A stretch of 15,969 nt of DNA from Chrysochromulina tobinii (lineage: Eukaryota; Haptophyta; Prymnesiales; Chrysochromulinaceae): positions 1 to 15,969 of the forward strand of contig JWZX01002198.1 in NCBI GenBank assembly GCA_001275005.1. Reading direction: 5' to 3'. The translations under genes and the position numbers were made by a program. This document shows positions 13,504-15,969 of the stretch, in pieces. Positions within the stretch are counted from its first letter, which is position 1; each line of letters begins with the position of its first letter. The notes under the pieces are model-generated. The model was not told where the DNA came from. It saw only the letters and a list, made by a program, of their open reading frames with translations, and made no database searches.

Positions 13504-13890
13504 TCAGTCAGGTAGCTCGTCAATACCAAGGAACAGCGCATCCAACGCCGCGCGCAGCTGCGTTGGTAGAAGCTGTGGCATCAGCCCGTAAATGAGCTGC
13601 GCTGCACCGCCTACGAGCACGAGCCCTCCTCCGAGAAAGAAGCACACCTCACCGCTGCTGCACTGCTGTATACCACTGCGACTGCGACCTTGCATTTTCA
13701 CGAGCACGCGGTGCGCGCTCTTATTGCCAGTGAGAGGCGTTGGGTCGTCATCTGCAAGTACCTTGTGAGACCGAGAAGGCGTCAACCCAGGGCTCTCGCC
13801 TTCGAAGTCATCCTGCATGCAGTGATGGCGCACCTTAGCCTCATCCATGAGCTCAAATGCCCGAATTGACCCTGAGAGGACGTGAAGCAT
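13504..13890 (-). CDS. Hypothetical small protein with one hydrophobic segment
   Basis: A 128-residue frame runs from ATG 13890-13888 to TGA 13506-13504. The first 80 residues are mixed and polar. Residues 82-109 (VCFFLGGGLVLVGGAAQLIYG and following) form a hydrophobic stretch long enough to span a membrane, followed by a helix-like LRAALDALFLGIDEL. Third codon positions are mixed but compatible with coding. I do not recognise a family. It may be complete or the first exon of a longer gene reaching 12635. The region 5' of it carries a ggctgtgagcc word in the opposite orientation to the one upstream of the GPATCH8-like gene. Confidence 0.45.
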   Translation of the reverse strand: MLHVLSGSIRAFELMDEAKVRHHCMQDDFEGESPGLTPSRSHKVLADDDPTPLTGNKSAHRVLVKMQGRSRSGIQQCSSGEVCFFLGGGLVLVGGAAQLIYGLMPQLLPTQLRAALDALFLGIDELPD

Positions 13891-14607
13891 GAAGAGAAGT
13901 GTGATGTGTGAACGCCCACGGGGGCGCGCATCCGCGGTGTGACGTCCTCACTGGCTCGCGAAGATATCAAATTCGCCTCGTGAAATCACATTGGAAACAC
14001 GAGACTATATTGTCGCGTTCAGTTGTGTGTACCGGTAACGGCTGTGAGCCGGATTTGCGGAACGGAGACTCAGGTGGCGGAGACTCGAGAACAGGCACCA
14101 ACTCACAGTTGACAAGGTAATGCCTGGATCGCGTATATTCGCGGCCGTGTGTCGGCACATCAGTTATTTATCAATGCACGTCAACTCAACTGTCAACCCT
14201 AGACGTGTACGCGGCGCAGACATGGGCGCCGACCGGCCTGTGGCGGCCTCGAGCACCTCGGTCGAGGCGACCGCGCATCGCATCGCTTACGCTTTACTAC
14301 GCCCCATCGCTTTCTACCCCCAGGTCCCCCCCTTGTTATCTGGCGCGGCCGATCTCGAGTGCGCGATTTAGGCTTCCGTATATACCTGTGTGCTGGTCGG
14401 TCTGCGTGTCCGTGTGTATGAATAGACTTTTGTGTTTTGACTTGACACGAAGTCAATGTTAACATTGTAATAATGATTTAACGTTCGCGATTATGCATAT
14501 TTCAAGACGCGCAGGTTTTACAAACCAGCCCCCACCCCAGTTTACCCTCAAAATATCGACCATCGACGACCGGACGACATCGTGTGTGATCGTGGTTCGT
14601 ACTCGAA
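13891..14607. other. Region without a recognised gene
   Basis: The 717 bases between the hypothetical - ORF start and the 3' end of the GPATCH8-like gene contain only short frames without protein features. Structures seen: aacggctgtgagccgg at 14037-14052, an inverted copy of 15627-15642; an AT-richer patch at about 14400-14530 with an inverted repeat ttgact-8 nt-agtcaa (14437-14456) next to a perfect 14-bp palindrome caatgttaacattg (14454-14467). Confidence 0.5.
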
Positions 14608-14870
14608 TCAGCTCGAGTCGTCGTCAGCAGAGAAGGTCGACTTCCCGAGCGCCATCCCGCGGCCCAAGCCACGCCCGCGACCCTTTGATGAAGACGCCAA
14701 TCGCAAGCCACCGCCAAAGGTCATTTTGGGCGGCGGTGGTGGTGCAGCGCTGCCGGAAGCCTCGACGCTCGTACTTGTGGCCTCGTCTGCCTCCCTGCTC
14801 GACTGTGCGGCCTCAGGTGCTCTGTCCTCGGGTGCTCTGTGCGGCGGCGGCGGCGGCGGCATCGGCTGTA

Positions 14871-14902
<32 letters not shown>

Positions 14903-15507
14903 TGTGGAGCCGATGGAGGCGGTGGCGGCGGCAACTGCGGAAACGGAGGTGGCTGCAGCTGAGCGACGGCGACAGCCTCGTTAGCATGGACGGCCAGAGC
15001 CGCAGCCTCGGCAGCCAAAAGCGCAGGGTCCTTCTTCTCTTTTCGTTTTGAGATCCCGCCGAGCAGCTTGGCACGCGCCTTTTGCTCTTGTTGCATCTCG
15101 CGGAATCGTTTCTTGTGGTGGTGGTCATACGAGCTCAGGTGGTTCTCGAACTCGGTGACTTTCGAGTACTGCTTAGCGCACACGTCGCAGTAGAAGGCAG
15201 AGGTCTGTTCTGAAACGGCAGCGGCGATCATCTGCACATGCGCGACCTGCGCTTCGCGCGCCTCGCGTGCAACATCGTCTTCCACCGAGATCAGTTCACT
15301 CGTCATCGCTTTGCGGCTCTCCGTGGCTGCAGTGGCGTGTGTCTCATCCTCCGTCCATTTGCCAAGACCAAGGAATCCATACTGCTCAGAGATGCGCACA
15401 GGTTCCACGATGCCTCCTTCGCGAATCCCGAGGCTCGAGCCGCGACCCCAGCCCATGCGGCACAAGAGTGCGTAGCCGCGATTGCTCTCGGGGATAGGCA
15501 CGTCCAT
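14608..15507 (-). CDS. GPATCH8-like protein: G-patch plus U1-type C2H2 zinc finger
   Basis: The frame runs from ATG 15507-15505 to TGA 14610-14608, 299 residues; the frame is open a few codons further but only this ATG is a eukaryotic start. Residues 6-50 form a G-patch: ESNRGYALLCRMGWGRGSSLG, then GLGK. Residues 105-135 hold a zinc finger with C107, C110, H123 and H129 or H130 in FYCDVCAKQYSKVTEFENH and a following SYDHHHKKR, as in GPATCH8. A basic stretch (about 130-160) follows, then a proline-rich region (187-225) and a Gly/Arg-rich C-terminus (276-285). G-patch proteins activate DEAH-box helicases, and GPATCH8 relatives act with the spliceosome in the nucleus, so a splicing role is likely. 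Animal GPATCH8 is far longer; this is a compact form. Domain assignment is firm, orthology moderate. Confidence 0.85.
14840..14948. repeat. GGC-rich triplet tract encoding polyproline
   Basis: An interrupted (GGC)n tract on the plus strand encodes runs of up to ten prolines on the gene strand. It is the least stable part of the GPATCH8-like gene and a likely site of length variation or sequencing error, though the reading frame is intact on both sides. Confidence 0.85.
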
Positions 15508-15775
15508 ACTCGATTTACGCACGCGACCTAATTCAACACCGTTGTGATGAGTGATGAGTGCTGTGTGCTTGCTGCCTTTTCTCGTCGGACCGGAGCACCG
15601 CGAACCCGCAGTCCCGCACCCAAATTCCGGCTCACAGCCGTTTCACAGCCAATGTTTATAATTCGACACCCAAGACTCCGGACCGGCGTACATACGGATG
15701 CGGTTACCACTAGCTCGGGGACCCCCGGACCCCTAGTATCACAGCCATACTCGATCAGCCGCCGGGCCGGGCCGC
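15508..15775. promoter_or_regulatory. Promoter region of the GPATCH8-like gene
   Basis: The 268 bases separate the GPATCH8-like start from the stop of the next - strand gene, so they serve as promoter of the first and 3' flank of the second. They contain two adjacent cacagcc words (15633-15650) and the 36-bp element described separately. Confidence 0.55.
15641..15676 (-). promoter_or_regulatory. 36-bp two-part upstream element, second copy
   Basis: It has the same outer blocks as 12300-12335 (tttcacagcca and cgacacccaagac) with identical spacing and differs mainly in the 12 central bases. It lies 134-169 bp upstream of the GPATCH8-like ATG. Immediately next to it, 15627-15642 is ccggctcacagccgtt, an inverted copy of 14037-14052. 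Confidence 0.55.
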
Positions 15776-15969
15776 TTATAGCTTAGCCCCGCCCGGGGTC
15801 GCCTTAAGCGCGTCCTTGATAAGGCGCATCTTCATCTCGGTGATCTTCTTCCGGATACCCTTCGCGTCGCCCACCTGCGCGGCCGCTGCGAGCTGCTGCG
15901 TGTGGTGTACGAAGAACGACTTGGCGCTCGTGCTCGACCCTCCGTAGACGGTGCTGTCGCGCGCGCGCG
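15776..15969 (-). CDS. 3' end of an unidentified gene (partial, truncated by the window)
   Basis: An open frame enters at the right edge and ends at TAA 15778-15776, giving 63 residues and part of another codon. It reads like real protein: STSAKSFFVHHTQQLAAAAQ followed by a basic helix containing IRKKITEMKMRLIKDALK, ending AKL. Codons are strongly GC-ending, as in the confident genes here. I do not recognise the family. The C-terminal helix could be a coiled coil or a nucleic-acid or partner-binding tail. Confidence 0.6.
   Translation of the reverse strand, partial: RARDSTVYGGSSTSAKSFFVHHTQQLAAAAQVGDAKGIRKKITEMKMRLIKDALKATPGGAKL

Noticed and set aside
13317-13595. + strand Ala/Val-rich open frame
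   Set aside because: It is a translation of the GGC/GGT triplet tract; a Gly-rich frame is equally open, and the opposite strand has a better supported ORF at 13504-13890.
14120-14371. + strand 83-codon open frame
   Set aside because: No domain, no hydrophobic or compositional signal and no homologous feel; kept only as part of an unassigned region.
14493-14984. + strand open frame ending in poly-Ala
   Set aside because: It is antisense to the GPATCH8-like gene and consists largely of the reverse of its polyproline tract.

Overview
The window is nuclear DNA of a GC-rich eukaryotic microbe. Genes lie on both strands, and two of them carry short GT-AG introns filled with tandem repeats. The proteins (cytosolic-type leucyl-tRNA synthetase, a G-patch/zinc-finger protein, an Lsm11-like protein, an exostosin-type glycosyltransferase) are eukaryotic. 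High GC, compact spacing and minisatellite-filled introns suggest a haptophyte or similar alga. That assignment is inference; no marker gene fixes it.

Layout from left to right: an exostosin-like (GT47) glycosyltransferase on + (about 230-1630); a second glycosyltransferase-like protein on + (2198-3388); a 39-bp tandem array (3841-4094) just past the 3' end of the leucyl-tRNA synthetase gene, which runs on - from 8796 to 4134 in seven exons; a 412-bp divergent promoter region; a two-exon PDZ-like protein on + (9209-10313); a convergent Lsm11-like protein on - (12179-10536); a poorly resolved - strand stretch with a possible terminal exon (12635-12922), an intron-like repeat array, a GGC/GGT-rich tract and a small membrane-type ORF (13504-13890); about 700 bp without a recognised gene; a GPATCH8-like G-patch plus C2H2 protein on - (15507-14608); and the 3' end of an unidentified - strand gene that runs off the right edge.

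Three observations stand out. First, the leucyl-tRNA synthetase carries a fibronectin type III-like domain inserted between the HIGH-motif region and the conserved core that follows. Second, most introns look like products of tandem duplication. Sequence at the exon end or splice junction is repeated inside or at the far end of the intron, and the space between copies is filled by repeats with periods near 10, 20 or 30 bp. A related 20-bp unit recurs in several introns of the same gene. Third, the Lsm11-like and GPATCH8-like genes, both predicted RNA-processing factors, share a 36-bp two-part element 120-170 bp upstream of their start codons.

Functionally the window is a mix of housekeeping translation, RNA processing and glycan synthesis. 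Nothing indicates an operon, a mobile element or a virus.
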